Shown piece after piece: positions 6,996 through 14,155 of a stretch of DNA of 38,390 nt. Both the position numbers and the translations under genes were made by a program. This DNA comes from a virus, in IMG/VR virus record IMGVR_UViG_3300045911_000580, positions 1 through 38,390 of that record. One strand, written 5' to 3'. Each line of letters opens with the position of its first letter. Positions within the stretch are counted from its first letter, which is position 1. The notes under the pieces are model-generated. The model was not told the origin of the DNA and searched no databases. It saw only the letters and a list, made by a program, of their open reading frames with translations.

Positions 6996-8332
6996 TGACC
7001 GTCATGCGTCAGTTCGCGCCTCGTGGCCCCCTCGCGCTCGACCCGCGCGCGTACGGGGTCATGTTCGCGGCAGAGGAGGCGCCGGAGACTCGCATCGTCG
7101 ATGGGGTGGCGTTCGTCTACGTGCGCGGGCCCCTCGCCGCGCGCTCCGGCGGCTGGTGCGATTCGTACGAGGCGATCCTCGAGCGCGTCGCGTCGGCCCT
7201 CGCCAAGGCGCCGCGCCGGGTCGTGCTCGATCTCGACTCTCCTGGGGGCGCTGCGCAGGGGTGCTTCGAGGCCGCGCGACAGCTACGTGCCGCGTGCCGT
7301 GCCGCCGCCGTGCCGCTGCATGCGTACGTCTCGGGCGCCGCCTGCTCCGCCGCGTACGCGCTCGCGTGCGCAGCCGACGACGTCTTCGTGACGCCCACGG
7401 CAGTCGTGGGGAGCATCGGCGTGTACGAGATGCTCGCGTCGCAAGCTGATGCTGATGCAGCGCTCGGGCTCGCATACCGCATCGTCGCGACCGGCGAACG
7501 CAAGGCGGACGGCAATCCCCACGTGCCGATCAGCGACAGCGCGGTCGCGGCCGCCCAGGCCGCGGTGGACTCTCTGGGCGAGCTCTTCTTCGCCCTGGTG
7601 GAGGAGATGCGGGGCGTGCCCGCCTCGCAGGTGCGCGCCCTGGACGGGGCCATCGCGATCGGGCGTGCGGCGGTGGCGCGGGGCCTGGCCGACCGCGAAG
7701 TCCTCTCGGTGTCCCAGCTGCTCGAGATGGCGGCTGCACGCACGAACAACGACACCACGACGAAGGAGCAGACGATGGACGAGATCAAGAAGGCGCTCCA
7801 GGCCGTCATCGACGACCCGGAGAAGAGCGACGACGAGAAGGACAAGGCCAAGCGCGCGCTCGCGGCGCTCTCCGCCAGCGACAACGAGGGAGACGACGGC
7901 GAGGACGACGACAAGGACGACGACAAGGGCAACAGCCCCGACGCCCAGGCGCTCGCCGCGCGGGCCCTCGCCGAGGTGCACAAGATGCGCGCCGAGATGG
8001 CGCGGCGCGACGAGGAGGTCGAGCGCGCCACGCTGCTGGCCTCTCGCCCGGACTTCGCGCCGGAGCTCGTCGCGACCCTGCGCAAGGCGCCGATGGCGAC
8101 CGTGCGCGAGATGGTCGAGCAGTTGCCGCGCGTCGTGGCGCCGCCGGCGGCCGCCGCGAGCGTCCAGCCGACCCTCGGCGAGGGCCAGACCGGCAAGGCG
8201 GGCTCCCGACTGCCCCCCGAGGCGAAGGCGAAGCTCGACGCGCAGATGGGACTCGCGAAGCCGACCTTCGGGGTCGTGGACCTCGGGTCGACCCAGCTCT
8301 TCGGCGCGCCGGTTCCCGTCAAGAGGGCCTGA
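6995..8332 (+). CDS. Head maturation protease (S49/SppA-like) with C-terminal scaffold domain
   Basis: 445 residues from ATG 6995 (TGATG overlap with portal). Residues 30-235 are an S49/ClpP-fold serine protease: DLDSPGGAA oxyanion region, catalytic Ser118 in SGAACSAAY, and general-base Lys170 in TGERKADG. Residues 261-445 are highly charged (Glu/Asp/Lys-rich 265-310), helical and end in a basic tail, typical of a scaffold. As in lambda gpC/Nu3, the enzyme would process scaffold and head proteins inside the prohead. An internal in-frame start gives the scaffold alone (7775-8332). Mu gpI is the positional counterpart. Confidence 0.88.
   Translation: MTVMRQFAPRGPLALDPRAYGVMFAAEEAPETRIVDGVAFVYVRGPLAARSGGWCDSYEAILERVASALAKAPRRVVLDLDSPGGAAQGCFEAARQLRAACRAAAVPLHAYVSGAACSAAYALACAADDVFVTPTAVVGSIGVYEMLASQADADAALGLAYRIVATGERKADGNPHVPISDSAVAAAQAAVDSLGELFFALVEEMRGVPASQVRALDGAIAIGRAAVARGLADREVLSVSQLLEMAAARTNNDTTTKEQTMDEIKKALQAVIDDPEKSDDEKDKAKRALAALSASDNEGDDGEDDDKDDDKGNSPDAQALAARALAEVHKMRAEMARRDEEVERATLLASRPDFAPELVATLRKAPMATVREMVEQLPRVVAPPAAAASVQPTLGEGQTGKAGSRLPPEAKAKLDAQMGLAKPTFGVVDLGSTQLFGAPVPVKRA
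7763..7768 (+). promoter_or_regulatory. Internal Shine-Dalgarno site for the nested scaffold start
   Basis: AAGGAG at 7763-7768 stands six bases before an in-frame ATG (7775-7777). Most genes here start by overlap with weak or no Shine-Dalgarno, so this near-perfect site inside a coding region stands out. Confidence 0.7.
7775..8332 (+). CDS. Nested scaffold protein (in-frame internal start)
   Basis: 185 residues sharing frame and stop with the protease gene, starting at codon 261 of that gene behind the AAGGAG site. It begins MDEIKKALQAVIDD and has an acidic Asp/Lys tract, a helical middle and a terminal segment rich in Pro/Ala before a basic end. This reproduces the lambda C/Nu3 and Mu gpI/gpZ plan, in which the same DNA gives a protease-scaffold fusion and a more abundant free scaffold. 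Inferred from the start signals; product not demonstrated. Confidence 0.65.
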   Translation: MDEIKKALQAVIDDPEKSDDEKDKAKRALAALSASDNEGDDGEDDDKDDDKGNSPDAQALAARALAEVHKMRAEMARRDEEVERATLLASRPDFAPELVATLRKAPMATVREMVEQLPRVVAPPAAAASVQPTLGEGQTGKAGSRLPPEAKAKLDAQMGLAKPTFGVVDLGSTQLFGAPVPVKRA

Positions 8333-8374
8333 CGCGGTCGACACCGCCAACGCAACCGACGAAGGACGACGAAC

Positions 8375-8812
8375 ATGCACATGAAGACGATCCACCGAAT
8401 CAAGGCGGTCCTGCAGAACGGCGAAGTCGCTGTCGAGGGCGCCACGGCCTGCATCGACCGCGCATCGGGTGCCGGACAGGGACACGCCGTCGCGTCGCAG
8501 GTCGCGACCGATCTCATCCCCATCGGCCGCTTCGCCGAGGACGCGACCGGCAACGGAACGCGTCTCGTCGAGATCGAGCTGTTCAACCCGCGGCGGATCC
8601 ACTGGTTCGCGAACGACACCGGCGCTCCGGTGGACGCGAGCGACATGCTGGGTCCCGCCTACTTCACGGCTCCCGACGAGGTCGGCGTGCCCGTCGATCC
8701 GTCGGGTCACTCGCTCGCCGGTCGCGTCTGGGTGATCGAGGCCACCCGCGTCGGCATCGAGACCGCGGACTCGATCGGTCTCCAGGGCCCCGAGGGCCCG
8801 CCGGGCCCCTGA
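8375..8812 (+). CDS. Head decoration-like protein
   Basis: 145 residues from ATG 8375. It lies between protease/scaffold and major capsid, the usual place of a lambda gpD-like decoration protein. The body is beta-rich (VLQNGEVAVEGA, RLVEIELFNPRRIHWF, GRVWVIEATRVGIE). The C-terminus ends in collagen-like Gly-x-y triplets (GLQGPEGPPGP). No family is recognised with certainty; the function is by position. A separate leader (8333-8374) suggests independent, probably strong translation. Confidence 0.5.
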   Translation: MHMKTIHRIKAVLQNGEVAVEGATACIDRASGAGQGHAVASQVATDLIPIGRFAEDATGNGTRLVEIELFNPRRIHWFANDTGAPVDASDMLGPAYFTAPDEVGVPVDPSGHSLAGRVWVIEATRVGIETADSIGLQGPEGPPGP

Positions 8813-8859
8813 GCGCGTTCGCCCACCCCTGATCGATCACACCCTGCCCGAGGCTCACC

Positions 8860-9843
8860 ATGGAATTGAATCCCGCCTTCGTTTCGGATCTCACCACCAA
8901 CCTCAAGGTGATCGCGGCGCGGTCCTATGAGGCGCGCAACAAGGACCTCTGGTGGCAGAAGGTCGCCGCGCAGAAGCGCAGCGAGAGCAAGCGCCAGGTG
9001 CTTGCGTGGCTGCTCGACCATTGGAAGATGCACATCGAGACCACCGACGGTCAGATCGAGTGGGAGAAGGCGATCACGCGCCTCCACGAGTTCACGCACG
9101 GCTTCGAGGCCGTGGGCCTCGAGCTGCAGGAGAGCGACTTCGAGGACCTCGACGGGCAGGGGGTCCATGTCGCGTCCGAGTTCGTGCGCAAGATCGGCGC
9201 GGACTTCGCGTACAGCCCGCAGCGCCAGCTGGCGGACGCCATCAAGGCGAACCCCATCGCGTACGACGGTCAGCCGTTCTTCTCGACCACGCACCCGGTG
9301 TCGGGCAAGGCGGGCGACCTGTCTCTCGGGACGTATGCGAACCTCATCGCGGCGAAGCCGATCGACGACTCGGTCACCATCGACGTCGCGAAGCAGAACC
9401 TGGGCGCGGCCATCAGCCTCGCTCGAGCCATCAAGGCGCCGGACGGCGCGCCGCGCGCGCTGCGGCCCGTGGGCCTACTCGTGCCCGGAGAGATGCAGAC
9501 CCGCGCGACGGATCTGCTGGGCGCGAAGTTCATCGGCGCGTCCGGGTCCACCGACCACACGGCGGTGATCTCCAACTGGAACCTCGGCACCCCCCTGTGC
9601 GCCGACGAGCTCGGCGCCGCCTACGGCGGCAGCGCGACCTCGTACTACCTCGTCATGGCCGACGCGACGAGCGACGACCTGGGCGCTTTCGTCTGGTCGG
9701 TGCGCAAGGACTACTCGATTCAGTACCCCTCGCTCACCGACGCGTTCTACCAGGAGAGCGGCAAGCTCCGGTGGACCGCCAAGGGACGGACCGCGCTGGT
9801 GCCCGGCCATCCCTTCCTGCTGGTGAAGGTCACCGCGACCTGA
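8860..9843 (+). CDS. Major capsid protein (Mu gpT-like)
   Basis: 327 residues from ATG 8860. The start (LNPAFVSDLTTNLKVIAARSY) and the segments YSPQRQLADAIKANP, FFSTTHPVSG and the C-terminal PFLLVKVTAT are characteristic of the Mu gpT major head protein family (Mu-like prophage major head subunit). It builds the icosahedral shell. Length is close to gpT (about 300). Unlike HK97 capsids it shows no long N-terminal scaffold; the separate scaffold above fills that role. Confidence 0.9.
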   Translation: MELNPAFVSDLTTNLKVIAARSYEARNKDLWWQKVAAQKRSESKRQVLAWLLDHWKMHIETTDGQIEWEKAITRLHEFTHGFEAVGLELQESDFEDLDGQGVHVASEFVRKIGADFAYSPQRQLADAIKANPIAYDGQPFFSTTHPVSGKAGDLSLGTYANLIAAKPIDDSVTIDVAKQNLGAAISLARAIKAPDGAPRALRPVGLLVPGEMQTRATDLLGAKFIGASGSTDHTAVISNWNLGTPLCADELGAAYGGSATSYYLVMADATSDDLGAFVWSVRKDYSIQYPSLTDAFYQESGKLRWTAKGRTALVPGHPFLLVKVTAT

Positions 9844-10002
9844 TCTCCGAGGTCCCGGCCTCGCGGGCTCGCCTCGCGATGTACCTCGCCGATCGTCCGG
9901 GGACAGGTGCCCAGCGCGCAGGGCCAGCGGTCTGACGACGGACCGTAGCGCGCTCGTCGTGACAGCCGGGAGAGACCGGCGCCCGCTCTGCCTCGTCGCG
10001 CC
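9844..10002. other. 159-bp intergenic gap after the capsid gene
   Basis: This is one of the longer non-coding gaps in the late region. A short stem CGAGG (9848-9852)/CCTCG (9859-9863) follows the capsid stop, but no T-run follows, so it is at most a weak or factor-dependent terminator or an mRNA 3' stabiliser. I see no promoter and only an 18-codon frame at 9879, which I do not call. Confidence 0.3.
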
Positions 10003-10494
10003 ATGTCCACCCCGTATCTCAGCATCGATCGCTTCAAGACGCTCACGGCGATGCCGAGCGTCATGGTCGATCGCCTGGAGTCCGTGGCGCCCGGCTGGCT
10101 CGCCGCCAAGCTCACAGCCCGCTCGAGGTGGATCGACGCCCGCCTGTCGAAGAGGTACGCGACCCCGTTCGCGGCTCCGGTGCCGGAGGCCATCGAGGAC
10201 TGGCTGGCTCGCATCGTCACACACGCCGCCTATCTGCGTCACGGCGTCGACCAGATGGATGAGCAGTTCGCCGAGATCAAGGCCGACGCCGCGCGCGCCG
10301 AGGACGAGATCAAGGAGGCCGCGGAGGCCAAAGACGGGCTGTACGACCTCCCGCTCCGCGCCGACACGGCGGCCTCGGGGGTGACGAAGGGCGCGCCCTA
10401 CGTCTACTCCGAGCGGAGCCCGTCCGTCTGGACGCAGATCCAGGCACGCCGAGGCCGCGAGGAGCGAGCCAGGGGACGAGGCACCGATGGGTGA
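10003..10494 (+). CDS. Head-tail connector / gp36-like (DUF1320-type)
   Basis: 163 residues from ATG 10003. The start YLSIDRFKTLTAMPS, a helical body with WIDARLSKRYATPF and a second helix bundle (HAAYLRHGVDQMDEQFAEIK), fit the Mu gp36/DUF1320 and other head-completion proteins placed just after the capsid. It probably sits at the neck on the portal. The C-terminal 20 residues are Arg-rich. Overlaps the next gene by 8 bp. Confidence 0.65.
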   Translation: MSTPYLSIDRFKTLTAMPSVMVDRLESVAPGWLAAKLTARSRWIDARLSKRYATPFAAPVPEAIEDWLARIVTHAAYLRHGVDQMDEQFAEIKADAARAEDEIKEAAEAKDGLYDLPLRADTAASGVTKGAPYVYSERSPSVWTQIQARRGREERARGRGTDG

Positions 10495-10903
10495 GCGGGG
10501 CGTCAGCGAGATGGACGCGATGCTCGCGAAGCTCCGCGCGCTCCGCGGGATGGTCACGCGCAGCGCGCCCGGGGTCGCCGAGGCGCTCGACGGCGAGATC
10601 CGGCGCAACATCGCGGCCGGTGTCGGGCCCGACGGTCAGCCGTGGGTGCCCACGGTCGATGGGCGCAAGCCGCTGCGGGACGCGGGTAAGGCGCTCAGCA
10701 CGCGGGCGATCGGCACTGTGGTCCTGACGAAGCTCGAGGGAGTCGAGGCGCGGCACCACCTGGGCGCCGTGCGCGGCAGCTCCAAGGCGCGCTGGCTCGC
10801 TCGCCGCATCCTCCCGAACAACCGGATCCCGGCCCCGGTCGCGGCCGCGATCCGCACCGTGCTCGCTCGCGAGTTCACGGAGACGATGGGCGGCGGCCGA
10901 TGA
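10487..10903 (+). CDS. Virion morphogenesis / tail completion protein (Mu gpG / P2 gpS-like)
   Basis: 138 residues from ATG 10487. The segment EIRRNIAAGVGPDGQPWVP followed by LSTRAIGTVV and the RWLARRILPNN region match the general pattern of the phage virion morphogenesis family (P2 gpS, Mu gpG), in which a short helix precedes a GxDGxPW motif. Such proteins act in tail completion and joining. Order (after gp36-like, before tail terminator and sheath) agrees with Mu. Confidence 0.65.
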   Translation: MGERGVSEMDAMLAKLRALRGMVTRSAPGVAEALDGEIRRNIAAGVGPDGQPWVPTVDGRKPLRDAGKALSTRAIGTVVLTKLEGVEARHHLGAVRGSSKARWLARRILPNNRIPAPVAAAIRTVLAREFTETMGGGR

Positions 10904-11469
10904 CGCTGACGCTCGCGCTCCCGGAGCTCGTGCGGCGCGTGCGCGATCGCTTCGTCGCCGACGCGGGCGTCGACGGGGTTCCCGTACCCGTCACGTTCGG
11001 CTGGCGCGAGCCATCACTCCAGCGGCAGACCTCCCACCGCATCGTCTTCGTCCCTGGCGACGACAGCGGATGGTCGCTCGGGTCGCTCGGGGCGCCAGAG
11101 TCGCCGCACGTCAGCCTGGCCAGGCCCCTCGCGCGCCTCGACGAGGTCTTCACGGCCTACCTCGAGGCCGAGGACGTCTCGGCGCCCGACGACGAGCTTG
11201 CGCAGTACACGGCGGCGCGCGCCCTTTACGACGCTTGGTATCGCGCCGTCTGGCATGCGCGGATCCCGCACACGATCCTCACCCAGCGCTGGGTCGTCGA
11301 TCGCACGGTCCGCTACGCCGGCGCCGCGTTGCGCGTCACGGGCACCGTCAGCGCGGTCGTGCCGGACGTGCCCAGCACCATCGCTCCCAGCGACACGAGC
11401 GCGACGGTGGCCGTCGAGCAGCTCGGCCTCACGCAGGTTCTCTCCATCCCGGCTCCCCCGGCTCCCTGA
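10900..11469 (+). CDS. Tail terminator / neck protein
   Basis: 189 residues from ATG 10900 (ATGA overlap). It lies just before the sheath gene, the position of tail terminator proteins (Mu gp37/gp38 region). The N-terminus ELVRRVRDRFVAD, the strand VPVTFGWREP, and a C-terminal beta-rich part are compatible with that alpha/beta fold. Residues 95-130 hold a helix (AQYTAARALYDAWYRAVW). I assign function by position; sequence similarity alone would not suffice. Confidence 0.5.
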   Translation: MTLTLALPELVRRVRDRFVADAGVDGVPVPVTFGWREPSLQRQTSHRIVFVPGDDSGWSLGSLGAPESPHVSLARPLARLDEVFTAYLEAEDVSAPDDELAQYTAARALYDAWYRAVWHARIPHTILTQRWVVDRTVRYAGAALRVTGTVSAVVPDVPSTIAPSDTSATVAVEQLGLTQVLSIPAPPAP

Positions 11470-11480
11470 ACGAGGAAGAC

Positions 11481-12935
11481 ATGACGACCCCCTTCGTATC
11501 GATCACGCAGCAGGACAACGCGCTCGGCGTGCTGCCGCCCAGTCAGGGGCGGGTGCTCGCCATCGTGGGCGCGAGCTCGGCGGGCCCAGTCGGCGTGCCG
11601 GCCGCGTTCGGCCGCGTGCGCGACGTGACGACCGCCTTCGGCGTGGGCCCGCTGGTCGAGGCTGCCGCGCACGCGATCGAGCGGTATGGGCGTCCCGTGC
11701 TGCTCGTGCGCACGGGCGACACGGTCGACGGCGCCGCGAGCGCGGTCGACGACGACGACGTGGACGGCACCAGCGTCATCACCGCGGACGTCGTGGCGAC
11801 CGAGCCGCTCGACGACTACGAGGTGGTCTTCCGCGTGGTCACGGGAGGCACGATCGGCACCGCGGGCATCACGTTCAAGTGGTCGCTCGACGGCGGGCGC
11901 ACGATGAGCCCGACGACGGCCCTGGGCACGGCGAACACGTTCACCATCCCCGGCTCCGGCGTGACCATCGACTTCGCGGCGGGCACGCTCGTCGCCGGGG
12001 ACGAGGCGACGTTCCGGACGACGGCTCCGCAGTGGAACGCCGCCGAGCTCGGCGCAGCGCTCGACGCGCTCAAGGTCACGGCCACCGATTGGGGCCTCGT
12101 CGAGATCGTGGGCGCCATCGACGCGACGGCGTTCGACACCATCGAGACGAAGATCGCGAGCATCGTCGCCTCCGGGAAAGACGTCGCCTGGATCGGTTCG
12201 GTGCGCATCCCCGGGATCGGGGAGTCGGATGCGACGTACCAGAGCGCGATCGCCTCCGCCTTCGCGTCGAAGGCGAGCACGTACGGCGTGCTCACGGCCG
12301 GCGCGCACGAGATGACGTCGAGCGTGTCCGCGCGACGCTACCTCCGTCCGGTGTCGTTCACGGCAGCGCCACGCGAGAACAGCCTCTCGGAAGAGCAGAA
12401 CAGCGCGGACATCAAGCTGGGCCCCATCCTCGGCGTGTCGATCGTCGACGAGCTCGGCAACCCGAAGCACCACGACGAGGCCAAGTCGCCGGGACTCGAC
12501 GACGCTCGCTTCTACGTCCTGCGCACGTGGGAGCGACGCGCCGGCGTGTTCGTGAACCGGCCTCGGCTCTTCTCTCCGACCGGGAGCGACTTCCAGCTCC
12601 TCGTGCACCGCCGGGTGATGAACATCGCGCTGACCGTGCTGCGCGCGTACTTCGAGGAGCGTCTCAACTCGCCGGTCCTCGTCGACCGAACGAGCGGCTT
12701 CATCCTGGAGTCCGAGGCGCTCGCGATCGAGAGCGGCGCCAACGGCCGCCTGGCCGCCGCGCTGCTGGCGAAGCCCAAGGCGTCGGACGCGTACTGCGTG
12801 GTGGCGCGCAACGAGAACATCCTGTCCACGCGGAACCTGAGCGCAGACGCTCGCGTCGTGCCGCTCGCGTACGCCGAGAGCGTGACGCTCACCGTCGGCT
12901 TCGCGAACCCGGCGCTCAACGTCGTGGCCGTCTGA
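11481..12935 (+). CDS. Contractile tail sheath protein
   Basis: 484 residues from ATG 11481, preceded by GAGGAAG. The N-terminus (VLAIVGASSAGPVGVP, then AAFGRVRDVTTAFGVGPLVEAAAHAI and PVLLVRTG) and the C-terminal domain (FLxPTGSDFQLLVHRRVMNIAL, YFEERLNSPVLVDRTSGFI) fit the sheath family of myoviruses (DUF2586/FI-like). It polymerises around the tube and contracts on infection. It establishes the virion as myovirus-like. The counterpart in Mu is gpL. Confidence 0.85.
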   Translation: MTTPFVSITQQDNALGVLPPSQGRVLAIVGASSAGPVGVPAAFGRVRDVTTAFGVGPLVEAAAHAIERYGRPVLLVRTGDTVDGAASAVDDDDVDGTSVITADVVATEPLDDYEVVFRVVTGGTIGTAGITFKWSLDGGRTMSPTTALGTANTFTIPGSGVTIDFAAGTLVAGDEATFRTTAPQWNAAELGAALDALKVTATDWGLVEIVGAIDATAFDTIETKIASIVASGKDVAWIGSVRIPGIGESDATYQSAIASAFASKASTYGVLTAGAHEMTSSVSARRYLRPVSFTAAPRENSLSEEQNSADIKLGPILGVSIVDELGNPKHHDEAKSPGLDDARFYVLRTWERRAGVFVNRPRLFSPTGSDFQLLVHRRVMNIALTVLRAYFEERLNSPVLVDRTSGFILESEALAIESGANGRLAAALLAKPKASDAYCVVARNENILSTRNLSADARVVPLAYAESVTLTVGFANPALNVVAV

Positions 12936-12983
12936 GCGGCCGCCTGAGCTCTCCACCTCCACCGACGACGAAGGGACCTACCC

Positions 12984-13454
12984 ATGGCGGCAGACGACAT
13001 CCGGATCAACGGCTTCACCCACTCGTGGGCCTCGACGAAGGTCACGATCGACGGCGAGCAGTACGCCGGCCTCAGCAAGATTTCGTGGGACCACGCGATC
13101 GAGGAGAGCATGGTGCGCGGCCAGGGCGGGGCTCCGCTCGGACGCACCCGCGGTCAGTACACGCCCGGCACCGTCACGATCACCATGCGGAAGTCGAGCG
13201 CGCTCGAGCTGAAGAAGCGCCTGGCCGCGAAGTCCCCCGACGGCAAGACGTTCGGGGCGCCGACGTTCCCGATCGTCGTGCAGTACCTTGAGCCGGACGA
13301 CACGCCGATCACCGTCGAGCTCAACAGGTGCCGCGTGCTCAAGTCGAGCACCGCGAACGAGCAGGGGCCCGATGCGACCGCCGACGAGCTCGAGATCTCC
13401 TGTCTCGAGGTGGTGGAGAACGAGGTGCGTCTCTTCAGCGACATCGTGATCTGA
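12984..13454 (+). CDS. Tail tube protein
   Basis: 156 residues from ATG 12984, with AAGGGA upstream. It directly follows the sheath, has the size of Mu gpM / P2 FII-type tube proteins, and is a beta-rich small protein (GFTHSWASTKVTIDGEQYAGL, TPGTVTITMRKSS, TPITVELNRCRVLKSS). It forms the inner tube inside the sheath that carries DNA into the host cell. Confidence 0.8.
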   Translation: MAADDIRINGFTHSWASTKVTIDGEQYAGLSKISWDHAIEESMVRGQGGAPLGRTRGQYTPGTVTITMRKSSALELKKRLAAKSPDGKTFGAPTFPIVVQYLEPDDTPITVELNRCRVLKSSTANEQGPDATADELEISCLEVVENEVRLFSDIVI

Positions 13455-13495
13455 GGCGGGCCCGCGAGCAGCCGACGAGGAAGACGAGGAAGACC

Positions 13496-13945
13496 ATGGA
13501 GCAGGACGACGAGATCAGGGCGCTCGAGCAGCGCATCGAGAAGGCTCGCGCGGCGCGCGCGCAGGCCGAGGCCGAGGCCGAGCGGGCGGCGAAAGTGGCC
13601 GCCCTCGAGCGCCAGGCGCGCCTGGCCGAGCAGGCGCTGGTGGACGAGCCCCACATTGCGGCCGCGCGCCAGACGTACGGCGTCGACGGGATCGCGGTCG
13701 TGGACTCCGACCTCGGCGCCTTCGTGGTGCGCGCGCCCAACCACCTCAAGTGGAACGCGCTCGCGGCCAAGGCGGACAAGGTCGGGCACGCGGACCTCGT
13801 GAGCATGGTGCGCTCGTGCCTCGTCTACCCGGACTGGCCGCGCGCCGACAAGATGCTCGAGGAGGCCCCCGCCGCGCTCGGCGTGATCGTCGATGCGATC
13901 GTGCAGCTCGCACAGCACCGGGCGACGATCCGCGCGGGAAAGTAG
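13496..13945 (+). CDS. Tail assembly chaperone (short, unshifted form)
   Basis: 149 residues from ATG 13496 (AGGAAGA upstream). Residues 1-45 are a charged coiled coil (Glu/Ala/Arg-rich); the rest is a compact domain (GAFVVRAPNHLKWNALAAKAD, SMVRSCLVYPDW). It lies between the tube and tape-measure genes, the conserved place of lambda gpG and Mu gp41-like chaperones that bind the tape measure. The frame closes at TAG 13943-13945, immediately after a canonical slippery heptamer. Confidence 0.8.
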   Translation: MEQDDEIRALEQRIEKARAARAQAEAEAERAAKVAALERQARLAEQALVDEPHIAAARQTYGVDGIAVVDSDLGAFVVRAPNHLKWNALAAKADKVGHADLVSMVRSCLVYPDWPRADKMLEEAPAALGVIVDAIVQLAQHRATIRAGK

Positions 13946-14151
13946 ACGGGCTGCTGCGCGAGGCCCGCACGCGTCCCGGACGTGCGGCCGAATGCCTGCG
14001 CGCAGCCCTGACCAGCAGCCGGACCGATCTCGAAGCCGACGAGGACCGCGAGGTGGAGTCGATCGCCGGGTTCTTGCTCCTCGCGGAGGGCCTGATGCGG
14101 CTCGAGAAGATCCAGGCGCTCCTCACGCCACTCATCAACCCGAAAGCCTGA
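13496..14151 (+). CDS. Tail assembly chaperone, -1 frameshift fusion (GT-like, 218 aa)
   Basis: Ribosomes slipping -1 at G-GGA-AAG (13936-13942) read on as GGG AAA GTA GAC, joining the first 149 codons to 69 codons of the overlapping frame that ends at TGA 14149-14151. The added domain is helical (RTDLEADEDREVESIAGFLL, GLMRLEKIQALLTPLI) and has no plausible start of its own. This is the two-product plan conserved in tailed phages, where the longer form links the tape measure to tube protein. The slippery heptamer is the one used by lambda. Confidence 0.85.
13936..13942 (+). promoter_or_regulatory. Programmed -1 frameshift slippery site GGGAAAG
   Basis: Heptamer G-GGA-AAG in the zero frame fits X-XXY-YYZ exactly and is followed at once by the zero-frame stop TAG. 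The alternative frame stays open for 69 codons up to the tape-measure gene. Confidence 0.88.
13965..13987 (+). promoter_or_regulatory. Stem-loop downstream of the frameshift site
   Basis: CCGCACG (13965-13971) and CGTGCGG (13981-13987) form a 7-bp stem with a 9-base loop, beginning 22 bases after the slippery site. It could stimulate slippage; the spacing is longer than the usual 5-9 bases, so the role is uncertain. Confidence 0.4.
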
Positions 14152-14155
14152 GGTC

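Noticed and set aside
7117-8646. Long minus-strand open frame opposite the protease and decoration genes
   Set aside because: Very GC-rich DNA leaves antisense frames open by chance. It is Arg/Ser-rich, has no domain, and covers well-supported sense genes.
9879-9935. 18-codon frame between capsid and gp36-like genes (Mu gp35 position)
   Set aside because: Too short, no Shine-Dalgarno, no overlap signals.
11313-12962. 549-codon minus-strand frame opposite the sheath gene
   Set aside because: Shadow of the sheath gene; no recognisable motif and atypical composition.
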